Origin: Ruania zhangjianzhongii
Lineage (GTDB): Bacteria > Actinomycetota > Actinomycetes > Actinomycetales > Beutenbergiaceae
NCBI RefSeq assembly: GCF_008000995.1
Contig: NZ_CP042828.1
Coordinates: 4,268,882-4,332,881, forward strand
DNA: 64,000 nucleotides
Direction of reading: 5' to 3'
Shown here: positions 46,205 to 55,722 of the stretch, in pieces
Layout of the letters: each line of letters opens with the position of its first letter
How positions within the stretch are numbered: position 1 is the first letter of the stretch
The notes under the pieces: model-generated
What the model was told of the DNA's origin: nothing
Seen by the model: the letters and a program-made list of their open reading frames with translations, nothing else
Databases searched by the model: none
Program-made: the position numbers and the translations under genes

Positions 46205-49200
46205 TCAGCGGGTGCGCAGCTGGAGGTTGTCCACGGCGAGGGTCCCGCTGTCGGCCCGGAATCCGATCGCCGGGTGGTAGTCGGCACGAACCTCGGGGTC
46301 GGTGATGTCGTCGGTACCGTTCACCGGGGCGGTGTGGATCCGGTCCCACTGCCCGTCGTGCCACCGGTAGGCGGTCAGCCAGCGGCCGGAGAGGGTGACC
46401 GCGAGCCGGTCGCCCACGCGCAGCTGGGCCGGGACGTCACCCCAGCCACCGAAGCTCTGGCCATCCACCACGATGTCGAATCCGAGCCTGGAGCCGTTCC
46501 GGTTGTACCAGGCGACCGCTCGGGTGTCCGCGTCAGCGGCGAAGCCGAGGAACAGCGAGTTCTCCGCGCCCTCGGTGTCAGCGAACTCCTCGATGTCGGC
46601 CACCACGGTCATCTCGCCCTCGCCCGGCAGCGTCTGCGGCGCGGTGAGCATGGAGTAGTAGTTCTCCCCGCTGACCTGGAGGCGGCCGTCGACCACCTCG
46701 GGGGCCAGCGCCGGCTCTGCGTCGCTCATCGTGAGCAGCTCGTACTCACCGGTGCTGTCCTGGGTGAACCGGTCCTGGAACTCGGTGCGGCTGAACTCCT
46801 CCGGTACCAGTTCGTCACCGGGGTACTGGATGGTGCCGACGATGAAGTCCCGGCCCCATTCGGAGATGGTGCCCCAGCGGGTGCCGGTCTGCAGGTCGCC
46901 GTAGCTGGTGGTGGCGGCATAGATCGGCCGGTCTTCGGCGTCGAGCGTCAGTGCCGGGGTACCCGTGGTGCTCTCCGCGAGGTGGGTCCACTGCCAGGGC
47001 GCATCGGCACTGTCCGGGTCCGGTTGCACAGCGGCGAGGAAGCCGCGGTTGTTCTGCCCCATGATCAGGGGTGCGCCATCGCTCTGCACGGTGATCGCCG
47101 GATCGTCGATGAAGTCGTACCAGGCGACCTCCGCCGACCACTCCCCGTCGCTGCGATGGGCGTACCAGACCTCATTCCCGCTGTGCAGGTAGGCGGCGTG
47201 GATCCCGCCGCTGGCATCCACGGTCGCAGTCGGGGTGCCGTGGGCGGAGTCAGCCACCTGGGTCCAGTCGTCGTCGCTGCTGAGCGAGCGGGACATGATC
47301 TGCTCTCCGCTGCGCACTACGGCCACCGGGTCCTCCCCGGCGGTGACCAGCGCGGGCTGGGCGTCGAGCGTGAGGTCCTCATCCTCAGCCTGCCACCCGT
47401 CGGGGCCGCTGTAGGCATGCACGCTGCCGTCTGCGGTGGCTGCGAGCAGGTGTACCTGCCCGTCGGCCACCGTGGCCGCTGGGTCGCCGGTGACGCCGTC
47501 GGCGACCGGTGTGGGCCGCCCGGTATCGGTGCTCACCACGAGCTGGTCACCGGAGACGGCGGCCCAGCCGACGTCCGTGCCGTCGACGAACGGCACCGGG
47601 GTGCCGGTGATCGAGTGGCCGCGGCGCTCGGTGCGGTACTCGGCCGACCCTGCTTCGTTCTGCCAGGCGTGCACCACCTGCCCGGAGCGGGTCCGCGCCA
47701 CAGCGTGTACCCGCCCCTCGGCGTCGACCACGACCTCCGGATCGGTGACCACGGTGCGGGCGATCGGCTCACTGGACCACGGGCCTGATCCTGGGTCGTG
47801 CTGTTGGCCGGCCCAGAGCTGGCCGTCGGCGCCGCGGGCGAACCAGGCGATCGACCCGTCCGGATTCTGCGCCAGGGCCGGGTCCCCGGTCAGGTCATGG
47901 CCGGAGCCGGTGAAGCCGGGCGCGGTGCCGAGCTCGTCGACCAGTGCGGAGAACTCCGTCCAGCTCAGCTGCGCCCCCTCGCCCCAGGTGTGCTGGGTCA
48001 GGGCGGCCATGTCCGGGCGCAGGTTGTTCAGCACCTCGGCGTCGCTCTCCATCGGGGTGCCGATCCAGGCGAGCCAGACGGCGATCCGGGCACCGGAGAC
48101 GTGGTCGGGATCGACCGGCTGGTCGCCGGTGAAGGTGTTCACGTCGAACTGCTCGTAGAGGTCGCGCGGGTCCAAGTTGCGCCGGGACATGTCGTAGTAG
48201 AGCAGGTCGACGTCGGTGTTGATCAGCTGGTTGCCACGGTCGGCGATCTGCTGCGGGGAGAGCAGTCCCGGCAGGGCGTCGTGGGTGATCCAGTACTCCA
48301 CGGCGATATCCTCGTCCAGGGTGACGACGTCCGAGGCGCGGATCATGTCGTTCCACACCCGCATGGTCTTGCCGTGCGCCTGGACGAGCTCGTTGGCGCG
48401 GTTCTGGAAGTCCGCGAACAGGTCGGCGAACGTGGCGTCCGGGCCGAACTTCTGCTGGGCGTACTCGGTCAGCTGCGGGTGGTTCTCCCCGGTGCCGGGC
48501 CAGCCCGGGAACTCGTCCGAGCCGAGGTGCCAGACGTCGGAGGAGAACCGGTCGATGTTCTCCTCGATCAGGCCGAGCGCCCACTCCACCGCCTCTTCGT
48601 TGGTCAGATCGAGCGCCTGGGAGTCCAGGGTGCCGTCCTGGTTCTCCAGCTGGTACTCCGGGTGCGAGGGCAGCACGGTGGCCATGTGACCGGGCATGTT
48701 CAGCTGCGGCACCAGCCGGACGTAGTAACGCTGAGCGAGCGCGTCGACCTGCTCCATCTGTTCCGGAGTCATCCCGACACCGTCGATGTACAGGTTGGTG
48801 TCGTTGAGCTTGTAGTAGCTCATCTGCTGGAAGAAGGACTCCCACCAGGTGAGCGAGAAGTGCCGCGGGGTGTTGTCCACCAGCACGCTGCGCACCTCCT
48901 TGGTGGGCCAGTCCTGGGCGGTGCCGGCCGGGATCACCTCGGCCCGGGTGAGTAGCTGCAGCACGGTCCGGGTGCCGTTGAACACCCCGTGCGCCGTGCT
49001 GCCGGTGATGGTCAGCGTGCCGTCGACGTCGAGCTGGTAGCCCTCCTCGCCGAGATCCTCTCCGCCGAGGCCGAGCTGGATGTCGCCGTCACGGGCCTGA
49101 CCGGTGTTCACCGGCACGCGGGTGCCGGTGAGATCCTCCAGGTCCGCGGCGACGGTCTCGGCGACGGTGGTGAGCTCTTCGCCGGCGTCGCCGGGCAGCA

Positions 49201-49393
49201 CGATGTGCCCGCCGAGGCTGAAGTCTTCACCGTCGGGGTCGCCGGTCCACTCCTTCAGGGTCGGGACGACCTGCATATCGGAGACGTCGCCGTCGGCGGC
49301 CGGGGGTGCTGCAGTGGCCGGCACGCTGGTGACGGCCAGCCCGGCCAGCAGCGCAGGGGCTGCCAGCAGGGTGGTCAGTCTTCTGGTGTGCAT
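46205..49393 (-). CDS. Secreted GH20 family enzyme with propeller and C-terminal beta domain
   Basis: Protein of 1062 residues: signal peptide (1-29, LLAAPALLAGLAVTSVPATA), a GH20b-type domain (about 40-145), a GH20 catalytic barrel (about 150-450) and ~400 residues of repeated beta strands that look like a propeller (motifs such as GTPTATVDASGGIHAAYLHS), then a concanavalin-like domain (about 880-1062). GH20 enzymes are beta-N-acetylhexosaminidases; the catalytic Asp-Glu pair is seen in WHLGSDEFPGW (about 293-294). The ATG at 49393 has AGGAGGAGAA upstream. It could remove amino sugars from a glycan processed by this locus; the substrate is unknown. Confidence 0.82.
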   Translation of the reverse strand: MHTRRLTTLLAAPALLAGLAVTSVPATAAPPAADGDVSDMQVVPTLKEWTGDPDGEDFSLGGHIVLPGDAGEELTTVAETVAADLEDLTGTRVPVNTGQARDGDIQLGLGGEDLGEEGYQLDVDGTLTITGSTAHGVFNGTRTVLQLLTRAEVIPAGTAQDWPTKEVRSVLVDNTPRHFSLTWWESFFQQMSYYKLNDTNLYIDGVGMTPEQMEQVDALAQRYYVRLVPQLNMPGHMATVLPSHPEYQLENQDGTLDSQALDLTNEEAVEWALGLIEENIDRFSSDVWHLGSDEFPGWPGTGENHPQLTEYAQQKFGPDATFADLFADFQNRANELVQAHGKTMRVWNDMIRASDVVTLDEDIAVEYWITHDALPGLLSPQQIADRGNQLINTDVDLLYYDMSRRNLDPRDLYEQFDVNTFTGDQPVDPDHVSGARIAVWLAWIGTPMESDAEVLNNLRPDMAALTQHTWGEGAQLSWTEFSALVDELGTAPGFTGSGHDLTGDPALAQNPDGSIAWFARGADGQLWAGQQHDPGSGPWSSEPIARTVVTDPEVVVDAEGRVHAVARTRSGQVVHAWQNEAGSAEYRTERRGHSITGTPVPFVDGTDVGWAAVSGDQLVVSTDTGRPTPVADGVTGDPAATVADGQVHLLAATADGSVHAYSGPDGWQAEDEDLTLDAQPALVTAGEDPVAVVRSGEQIMSRSLSSDDDWTQVADSAHGTPTATVDASGGIHAAYLHSGNEVWYAHRSDGEWSAEVAWYDFIDDPAITVQSDGAPLIMGQNNRGFLAAVQPDPDSADAPWQWTHLAESTTGTPALTLDAEDRPIYAATTSYGDLQTGTRWGTISEWGRDFIVGTIQYPGDELVPEEFSRTEFQDRFTQDSTGEYELLTMSDAEPALAPEVVDGRLQVSGENYYSMLTAPQTLPGEGEMTVVADIEEFADTEGAENSLFLGFAADADTRAVAWYNRNGSRLGFDIVVDGQSFGGWGDVPAQLRVGDRLAVTLSGRWLTAYRWHDGQWDRIHTAPVNGTDDITDPEVRADYHPAIGFRADSGTLAVDNLQLRTR

Positions 49394-49438
49394 CGTTCTT
49401 CTCCTCCTCGAGACGTGCAGTGGCGCGTGCTGCGCCAC

Positions 49439-50542
49439 TCAGGCGGTTTCCATCTGGTCGAAGCTGGGGGCCGGTGGGAACGGAGCGTGCGGTTCGCTCT
49501 GGTACCACCAGGCCGTCGAGGCGATGTCGTCCCGCAGCGGGCGGTAACGTTCCATTCCTTCCTGCGGGCTGGCGAAGCCGAGGGCCTGGACCGTGACCCG
49601 GAGCCTGCGGCTGAACCGGATCGGGTCGGGCAGGTGCCAGCGGTACAGGCCGAAGCGGAGCTGGCTGTCGTAGAACTCGTCCGGGGTGATCACCTGGGGC
49701 ATGCCCAGGTAGGGCGTGCTGTACGGCTCGTAACGGCCGCCGTCAGGGTGCTCGAAGGCCCAGGCGCCGCCGAAGTAGTCCTCGGTCCCGGTACCGCAGA
49801 TCGTGGGGAACTCGTCGTCGTCGTCGAGGTAGAACTTGACCTCTCCCTCGCCCCACCAGCCGGGATGGTGGGACTCCCAGGCGAGATAGGTGCCGATGTA
49901 GTGCCCCCGCCCCTGCACGCCGTCGAGAATCACGTGCGGCTCGCCGTAGGCCAACGGGTCGGACCGGCGCCACTGGGCATGCAGATAGCCGTGGCCCACG
50001 CCGATCTCGGTGAGGCTGTAGGTGATCTGGTAGAAGAATCCTTCGATCGTGTCCTTGCTGGTGTTCTCGATGGTGATCCGGGCGTGCCGGCCGAACGGCA
50101 TCTCCAGGTAGGAGTTCAGTCCGCCCGCGGGTGCGACGGCGACCGGTTGGGAGGAGACCGGGGCGTACCGCGCCCAGCCTTGGCAGAAGAAGTCGCCGAG
50201 CGGCACTTCGATCGACGGCGTCTCCTCCTCGTCCCAGTAGCACCGGAGGATCAGGGAGCGCCAGTGCCGCGGCAGCGTGGTGATCCAGATGTGCTGGATG
50301 ATGCCCGGACCATCGATCTCGGCGACGGTGAAGGTCTCCCCGCCACGGAGGTCCTTGCACGGGGACTTCTTCCAGCCGATCGGCAGGTCGCGGGAGGCGT
50401 AGGCGGTGGAGTGCGTGCCGTGTTCGGCTCTGCCGCCGCCGCCGGGCGCCCCGGTGGGGTTCTCCGCGCTGATCGATCGAGTGCGGGCGTCGGTGAGCAG
50501 CGACATTCCGCCCGGTGGCCGGTGCGGCGGTCCTGGGGTCAT
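49439..50542 (-). CDS. GH172 (DUF2961) glycoside hydrolase, copy 3
   Basis: Protein of 367 residues, near in sequence to copy 2 (both have CGTGTEDYFGGAW, here about 247-259, and GRGxYIGTYLAW/GRGQYVGTYLAW). VPLGDFFCQGWARYAP is the equivalent of the copy-2 active-site segment. The ATG at 50542 is preceded by AAGGAGG. It sits between the DUF5107 gene (36-bp gap) and the GH20 gene (45-bp gap) in the ROK-linked operon, which suggests a related but separately induced substrate. Confidence 0.87.
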   Translation of the reverse strand: MTPGPPHRPPGGMSLLTDARTRSISAENPTGAPGGGGRAEHGTHSTAYASRDLPIGWKKSPCKDLRGGETFTVAEIDGPGIIQHIWITTLPRHWRSLILRCYWDEEETPSIEVPLGDFFCQGWARYAPVSSQPVAVAPAGGLNSYLEMPFGRHARITIENTSKDTIEGFFYQITYSLTEIGVGHGYLHAQWRRSDPLAYGEPHVILDGVQGRGHYIGTYLAWESHHPGWWGEGEVKFYLDDDDEFPTICGTGTEDYFGGAWAFEHPDGGRYEPYSTPYLGMPQVITPDEFYDSQLRFGLYRWHLPDPIRFSRRLRVTVQALGFASPQEGMERYRPLRDDIASTAWWYQSEPHAPFPPAPSFDQMETA

Positions 50543-50578
50543 CGGGGGCGTCCTCCTTGGCAGCGGGTCGGGCGGTGC

Positions 50579-52525
50579 TCAGTTCATCCGGAAGTCGTAG
50601 TGGGCCGGGATCGGCCGGTCGCCGAATGTCTCCCGCCACAGGTCGCTGAGAGAACGCTCGCCCTCACGCAGGTCGGGGATCATCAGGTCGGAGGCCAGCA
50701 CTGCCTCGGCACGGTCCCGAGCGCCGGTGCGCAGCGCCGCGGTGCCCTCGAGCAGCCGGGCGCGCCCGCTGGATCTGCTCGCCTGAGGTGCGGAGTCGAA
50801 GCAGGTCAGGGCGAGGCCGGGCCTGCCGGCGGCGAGCGCGGCGGACATCGCCTCAAGGAGTAGCCCGGGCTCTTCGGGCGCGAGCTGGAGGGCCTCGGTG
50901 AGCAGCTCGAGCGCCGCCGAGGTCTCTCCCTGCTCGGTCAGGACGCGAGCCTCCCCGCGGCGGGCCCAGGCGTTCGGACGGTGGGTGTGGGAGGAGCGCA
51001 GGTAGTCCCGGGCCGTGTCCAGGTCGGCGCGGGCGTGGGCGAGGACGCCGAGGTGGTAGTCGCGCAGCCAGCTCGGTGCGAGCCGGTGCAGCCGGTTCTC
51101 CCAGAGCCCGCCGGTGACATAGGACAGCGGCGCCGCGGCCGGGTCGGCACCGGTGAACGGGTCGGTGCCGGACTCGGTGAGCAGCCGGTGCCAAGGGTCC
51201 TGCTCCGCCGCGAGCGTGGCAGCAGAGAACGGCCGGGAGGTCTCGTCGATCCACGGCTCGCCGGTCGCCCGGCGCAGCTCGCGTTCCAGCGCGCCCCAGC
51301 CTGAGCCGGCAGCCAGACCCTGCGCGGGTGCCTGGTCCGCGAGCGCCCGGGCCGAGGCCAGGGTGGTGTCCAGGTACTCGGGTGCGGCCAGCTCGGCCAC
51401 CCGGCCAGCGACGTGGGCGACGGCGGTATCCCAGTCCTCGCCGTGCGCCACTCGCGCGTCGGCGGTGACATCGCCGTAGACCTCGAGCCAGTCCCAGCTG
51501 GTGCAAGCCGGCATCAGCACGTGCTCGAACTGCGTGGCCGTCAGCCCGGCCTGCAGCTCCAGGTACTCACCACCGTCCGGAGACAGCCAGCGCTGCCAGT
51601 GCCGCCCGCCTTCACCACTGCCCCAGCAGAACAGCTTGCGACCGTGCAGCCGGGAGGTGGAGACGATGGCGAGGCCGTGCCCGGTGGAGTCCACTCCGGC
51701 GACCCACGGCTGGCCGGTCTCCTCGATGGCGTAGAAGTAGTCGGCGGAGCGCGGGCTGGCCGCCGGCCAGGTGTGGTCACCGGCCGAGGCGCTGGGCACG
51801 CTCACCTCCGCCACCGTGCCGTCATAACCGGTGGCATAGGCCCGGCGGGCGGGGGCGAGTACGCGCAGGTCGGCGTGCTGCCGGACGGCGGCATTGGACC
51901 ACCAGTACATCGGCACGTCGGCCTCGTTCGGGTTCTCGATCCGGACATAGACGTGTAGACCACGTGCACCGGCGGGGAGCCAGGCGTCGATCTGGAAGAC
52001 CACCCGACGCACCCGGTCCAGCTCCCACATCCGCAGCCGCGGCGCGCCGTCCGGGCCATCGACCACGGCGGCGTGCAGCGGGGCCATCGTGTGCGCGCTG
52101 TGTCCCTTGGTGCCGATGTTCCACTCCACCCCACCGGCCACCCAGGCGTTCCGCAGTGCCAGGTTGGCCGGTTGCACGCACGCGTTCGCGTAGACGAGGT
52201 CCTCCCCGGTGGCCAGATCCACCAAGGACCACAGCCGGCCGCCCAGCCAGGGCAGGAAGGTGGCACGCAGGATGCCGTTGTCCAGGACCACGGCCTCGAC
52301 CTCGGTCGGCTGGCGGCCGCGGCCATAGCCGTCCTGCAGCAAGTAGGGGTGCATCGACCGCGGCTGTTCGATCCGGGCGCCGGCCTGGAGCTCGGCGGGC
52401 AGGTCGTCGTCGAGAGAGAACGGCGCCTCGAGCAGCCCGTCCGGCAACGGCAGCGGGTTGTCCGCACCCAGCGGTGCGAGCGGAAGCTGCAGCGTCTGGC
52501 GGTGCAGCGTCGAATCAGCGGTCAC
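50579..52525 (-). CDS. DUF5107-TPR protein
   Basis: Protein of 648 residues. The N-terminal ~340 residues are a DUF5107 domain of the galactose-mutarotase-like fold (segments LPWLGGRLWSLVDLATGE and VAGGVEWNIGTKGHSAHT); the C-terminal third consists of helical TPR-like repeats (about 470-600, AHARADLDTARDYLRSSHTH). Such proteins occur next to sugar importers and glycosidases in actinobacteria and have no assigned reaction. The GTG start overlaps the upstream permease stop as GTGA. It is probably cytoplasmic. Binding or cleavage of a sugar is conceivable, but nothing in the sequence shows it. Confidence 0.8.
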   Translation of the reverse strand: MTADSTLHRQTLQLPLAPLGADNPLPLPDGLLEAPFSLDDDLPAELQAGARIEQPRSMHPYLLQDGYGRGRQPTEVEAVVLDNGILRATFLPWLGGRLWSLVDLATGEDLVYANACVQPANLALRNAWVAGGVEWNIGTKGHSAHTMAPLHAAVVDGPDGAPRLRMWELDRVRRVVFQIDAWLPAGARGLHVYVRIENPNEADVPMYWWSNAAVRQHADLRVLAPARRAYATGYDGTVAEVSVPSASAGDHTWPAASPRSADYFYAIEETGQPWVAGVDSTGHGLAIVSTSRLHGRKLFCWGSGEGGRHWQRWLSPDGGEYLELQAGLTATQFEHVLMPACTSWDWLEVYGDVTADARVAHGEDWDTAVAHVAGRVAELAAPEYLDTTLASARALADQAPAQGLAAGSGWGALERELRRATGEPWIDETSRPFSAATLAAEQDPWHRLLTESGTDPFTGADPAAAPLSYVTGGLWENRLHRLAPSWLRDYHLGVLAHARADLDTARDYLRSSHTHRPNAWARRGEARVLTEQGETSAALELLTEALQLAPEEPGLLLEAMSAALAAGRPGLALTCFDSAPQASRSSGRARLLEGTAALRTGARDRAEAVLASDLMIPDLREGERSLSDLWRETFGDRPIPAHYDFRMN

Positions 52526-53382
52526 TTACCGGCTCCTACGGTCATACCTTCGATGATGCGGCGACCCAACCAGATGTAGGCGGCCAGCACCGGGAGCAGG
52601 ATGATCCCGATACCGGCCAGCAGCTGGCCGTAGTCGTTGCCGCCGTACTGTTGCTGGGCCATGAAGTTCAGCAGGGCCAGTGGGAGGGTCTGCTTGTCCG
52701 TGCTCTGGATGAGGATCAGGGCGAGGAACACCTCGGCCCAGAGCCAGACCAGGTTGAGGATCAGCGCGGTGGTCATCCCGGAACGAGCCATCGGGGCGAC
52801 GATCTGGGCGAACAGGCGCACCATGCCGGCACCGTCCAGCGCGGCCGCCTCCTCGAGCTCGTCCGGCATGGACCGGAAGAAGCCGGCGAGCAGGAAGACC
52901 GTGAACGGCAGGTTGAGTGCGATGTAGACCACGATCAGCCCGAACAGCGAGTTGAGCAGGCCCAATGTCTGCACGACCGTGAACAACGGGATCACGATCA
53001 CCTGGGTGGGCACGCCGACGCCGACCGCGATATACATCAGCGCCACCTCGGAGAGCCGGCGGTTCGTCTTGGCCAGGATGTAGCCGGCCGGGGCGGAGAT
53101 GACCACGATGCCCACTGCCGCGGTGACGCAGACGAGCACGGAGTTGCCGATGGCGGCACCGAACCCGGAGGTGATCCAGGCATTCAGCCAGTTCTCCGTG
53201 TGCAGCACCCGGGGCAGGCCCCACGGGTCGTCGAAGATCTCCGCGTGGCTGCGCAGCGAGTTGACGAACAGCCAGATGAACACGGCGAGGTTGAAGGCGA
53301 TCACCAGCCACACGGCAGCCGAGGCGAGCTTGCGCCATCCGCTGCTGCGGCGCGAGGACCGGCGCATCGCTGCCAGGCTCAC
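52522..53382 (-). CDS. Sugar ABC transporter permease, MalG type (second importer)
   Basis: Permease of 286 residues with six hydrophobic segments and the coupling loop LEEAAALDGAGMVRLFAQIV. The GTG at 53382 overlaps the MalF-type stop as GTGA and is preferred to an ATG five codons further in; a long upstream extension of the frame is inside the neighbouring gene. As with the first importer there is no ATPase gene. Confidence 0.92.
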   Translation of the reverse strand: MSLAAMRRSSRRSSGWRKLASAAVWLVIAFNLAVFIWLFVNSLRSHAEIFDDPWGLPRVLHTENWLNAWITSGFGAAIGNSVLVCVTAAVGIVVISAPAGYILAKTNRRLSEVALMYIAVGVGVPTQVIVIPLFTVVQTLGLLNSLFGLIVVYIALNLPFTVFLLAGFFRSMPDELEEAAALDGAGMVRLFAQIVAPMARSGMTTALILNLVWLWAEVFLALILIQSTDKQTLPLALLNFMAQQQYGGNDYGQLLAGIGIILLPVLAAYIWLGRRIIEGMTVGAGK

Positions 53383-54350
53383 AGCTGCACCGCCTCGCGT
53401 CGGCTCAGCCGGCGCAGCAGGATGACCAGGATGATCACGGTCACCAGGGTGACCACGGCAGCGGCCGAGGCGTAGCCGAACCGGTAGAGCGGGACCCGGC
53501 CGCCGAACGTGGACCCGTAGATGAACAGGGCGGTGTTCCAGGTGCCCGACGGCGGCAGGTCGTTGGTGGTCCCGCCGAAGGCGAGGATGAAGTCGAAGAT
53601 CTTCAGCGAGCTCACCGTCCAGAGCACGGTGGTGGTGGCGATGACGTCCCAGGTGAGCGGGAACGTCACGTACCGGAACCGCTGCCAGGCGCTGGCTCCG
53701 GCCAGCTCGCACTCCTCGTACAGGTACGGCGGGATCTGGTCGACGCCGGCCATGATGATGGTCACGTACAGCCCGGTGGACATCCACACCATGCCCACGC
53801 AGATCACCAGCCACAGGTGGTCGCCGAGGAAGTTGGGCCGGTCGGCAACGCCGAGGTCGGCCAGGAAGCTGTCCAGCAGACCGCCGTGCTGGAACAGGAA
53901 GCCCCAGAAGATGGCCAGCACCAGCGGGGAGACGATCGACGGGAAGAAGATGACCGCGCGGGCGAACCGGCGCCCGGCCATGTCCCGGAGCATCATCGTC
54001 AGCGCGAAGCTGAGCGCGAAGACCGCCGCACCGACGCCGAACAGGATCACCAGAGTGTTCACCAGGGCGGTGCGGAACACCGGGTCGGCCAGCAGCAGTT
54101 GGAAGTTCGTCAGACCGCGCCAACTCATCTCGTTGATGCCGTCCCAGGAGTGCAGGGAGATCCAGAACGAGGCGACGGTCGGGCCGACCATGAACACGGT
54201 GTAGAGCACCAGCGCCGGCAGCAGGAACGGCCAGAACATCATCGCCCGCCGCCGCTGCAGCGGCGAGGTTGCCCCGCCGCCACCACCCCGGCGCCGGGCC
54301 GAGCCTGCTGGGCCGGCCCGGGTCAGCGCCCCGATCGTCGGTGCCGTCAT
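53379..54350 (-). CDS. Sugar ABC transporter permease, MalF type (second importer)
   Basis: Permease of 323 residues. A polar, glycine-rich N-terminus (ARRRGGGGGATSPLQRRRA) is followed by six hydrophobic segments; the coupling loop is ECELAGASAWQRFRYVTFPL. It starts two bases after the binding-protein stop. Confidence 0.93.
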   Translation of the reverse strand: MTAPTIGALTRAGPAGSARRRGGGGGATSPLQRRRAMMFWPFLLPALVLYTVFMVGPTVASFWISLHSWDGINEMSWRGLTNFQLLLADPVFRTALVNTLVILFGVGAAVFALSFALTMMLRDMAGRRFARAVIFFPSIVSPLVLAIFWGFLFQHGGLLDSFLADLGVADRPNFLGDHLWLVICVGMVWMSTGLYVTIIMAGVDQIPPYLYEECELAGASAWQRFRYVTFPLTWDVIATTTVLWTVSSLKIFDFILAFGGTTNDLPPSGTWNTALFIYGSTFGGRVPLYRFGYASAAAVVTLVTVIILVILLRRLSRREAVQL

Positions 54351-54352
54351 GC

Positions 54353-55630
54353 TCAGCCCTGCTTGGCCCAGTAGCTCTGCTGGGCGGTGGTGAGCGCCTC
54401 GATGGCCTGGTCGACGTCGATCTCCCCGCGCAGCAGCTGCAGGTTCACCGGCTCGAACACCTCGGCGGGGTAGCCGGGGTAGTCCCCGTCCACGCCGTCG
54501 TAGAAGCGGACAGCGGTGCGGGCCTCGATCAGCTCAGCGGTGTCGGCGAGGGTCTCCGGCGGGTCGACATCCGGCCGGGTGACCAGCTGTGCGGCGTCGT
54601 CGGCCAGCGCCTGCAGCACGTCGGTCTGGACGAAGTGGGCGAGCAGCTGCTCGGCCTGCTCTGGGTTGTCCGACCCGGCAAGAACCGCGAACCCGGAGAC
54701 GTCGCTCTGGATGAACTCCCCGTTGCCGGCCGACGGGAAGCCGAGCTGGCGGTACTGGAAGTCCTCCGTGGTGGACGTACTGGTCTCCTGCGGCGCCCAC
54801 GAGCCCATGAACAGCAGGTCCGCCTCACCGGCTGCCCACTGCTCCTGCACCTGGGGGAACCGCGAGCCGAAGCTGCCCTCGGCCCAGTACTGCCCTTCGC
54901 CGAGCTCCGCGATCCGCCCGAGTGCGGCGCGGACGCCGTCGTCGTCCCACGCCTGGCCGGACTCGTCGGCGGCGATCGCGTTGAACCCGCCGGCGCCGAG
55001 CTCCTGGATCAGTGCTGCCGAGGTCCACACGGCGCCGTAGGAGCCGATGTCGCCGTCGAGGGCGATCGGCCCGGAGCCACGCTCGGCCTTGAGGTCCTCG
55101 AGCGTGCTCATGAACTCCGACCAGTCGGCAGGCTGGGCCAGGTCGTGGGCGTTGCCGTCGTAGAACACGCTTTGCGCCATCAGGATCGTGGGCAGCATGA
55201 ACGGCCCGTCCATCGACTCGTCGGTGATCAGCTCGTCATAGTCGCCGAGCACGTCGGCGACGGTAGCGTCCTCACCGGGAACGTCGGCCGCGAACAGGCC
55301 GGAAAGCTCGCGTGCCTGGTCCGCGCGTACCAGCGTGGCGCGGATGTCATTGCTGGAGGCGTCCACCACATCGGGCACGTCTCCGGAGCGCAGCAGCGGC
55401 TGAACCTTCTGCATGATCTGGCGGCCCTGCCACTCCACCTCGACCTCGATCCCGGTCTCCTCGGTGAAGTCGTCGATGGCCGACTGCAGGATCTCCGCCT
55501 GCGGTTCGCCGGCCTCCCACTGGGACCAGTAGGTCACCGTGTCAGCGCCTTCTCCTTCGCCACCGCTGCAACCGGCGAGCGTGAGCGCTCCTATCGCCAC
55601 GGCACCGGCGATGATTCGGCTCCGAGTCAT
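54353..55630 (-). CDS. Sugar ABC transporter substrate-binding lipoprotein (second importer)
   Basis: Solute-binding lipoprotein of 425 residues with lipobox LTLAGCSG at about residue 20. The ATG at 55630 has GAGGAG nine bases upstream; the open frame beyond it crosses the ROK promoter region and was rejected. It heads the operon binding protein - F - G - DUF5107 - GH172 - GH20 and is divergent from the ROK regulator. The ligand is unknown; its sequence differs clearly from the first binding protein, so the two importers likely take different sugars. Confidence 0.93.
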   Translation of the reverse strand: MTRSRIIAGAVAIGALTLAGCSGGEGEGADTVTYWSQWEAGEPQAEILQSAIDDFTEETGIEVEVEWQGRQIMQKVQPLLRSGDVPDVVDASSNDIRATLVRADQARELSGLFAADVPGEDATVADVLGDYDELITDESMDGPFMLPTILMAQSVFYDGNAHDLAQPADWSEFMSTLEDLKAERGSGPIALDGDIGSYGAVWTSAALIQELGAGGFNAIAADESGQAWDDDGVRAALGRIAELGEGQYWAEGSFGSRFPQVQEQWAAGEADLLFMGSWAPQETSTSTTEDFQYRQLGFPSAGNGEFIQSDVSGFAVLAGSDNPEQAEQLLAHFVQTDVLQALADDAAQLVTRPDVDPPETLADTAELIEARTAVRFYDGVDGDYPGYPAEVFEPVNLQLLRGEIDVDQAIEALTTAQQSYWAKQG

Positions 55631-55722
55631 CTTCGATACTCCTCGTTCTCGTCTTGTCCTTCGCGGACGATCGTTGGTTCGCGCGGCCACGTCATCGAGG
55701 CGTGCCGACCTATTTACGATAG

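Noticed and set aside
53383-54123. Extended version of the second MalG-type permease
   Set aside because: The added part lies inside the MalF-type gene and is not hydrophobic in the expected pattern; GTG at 53382 gives a normal permease.
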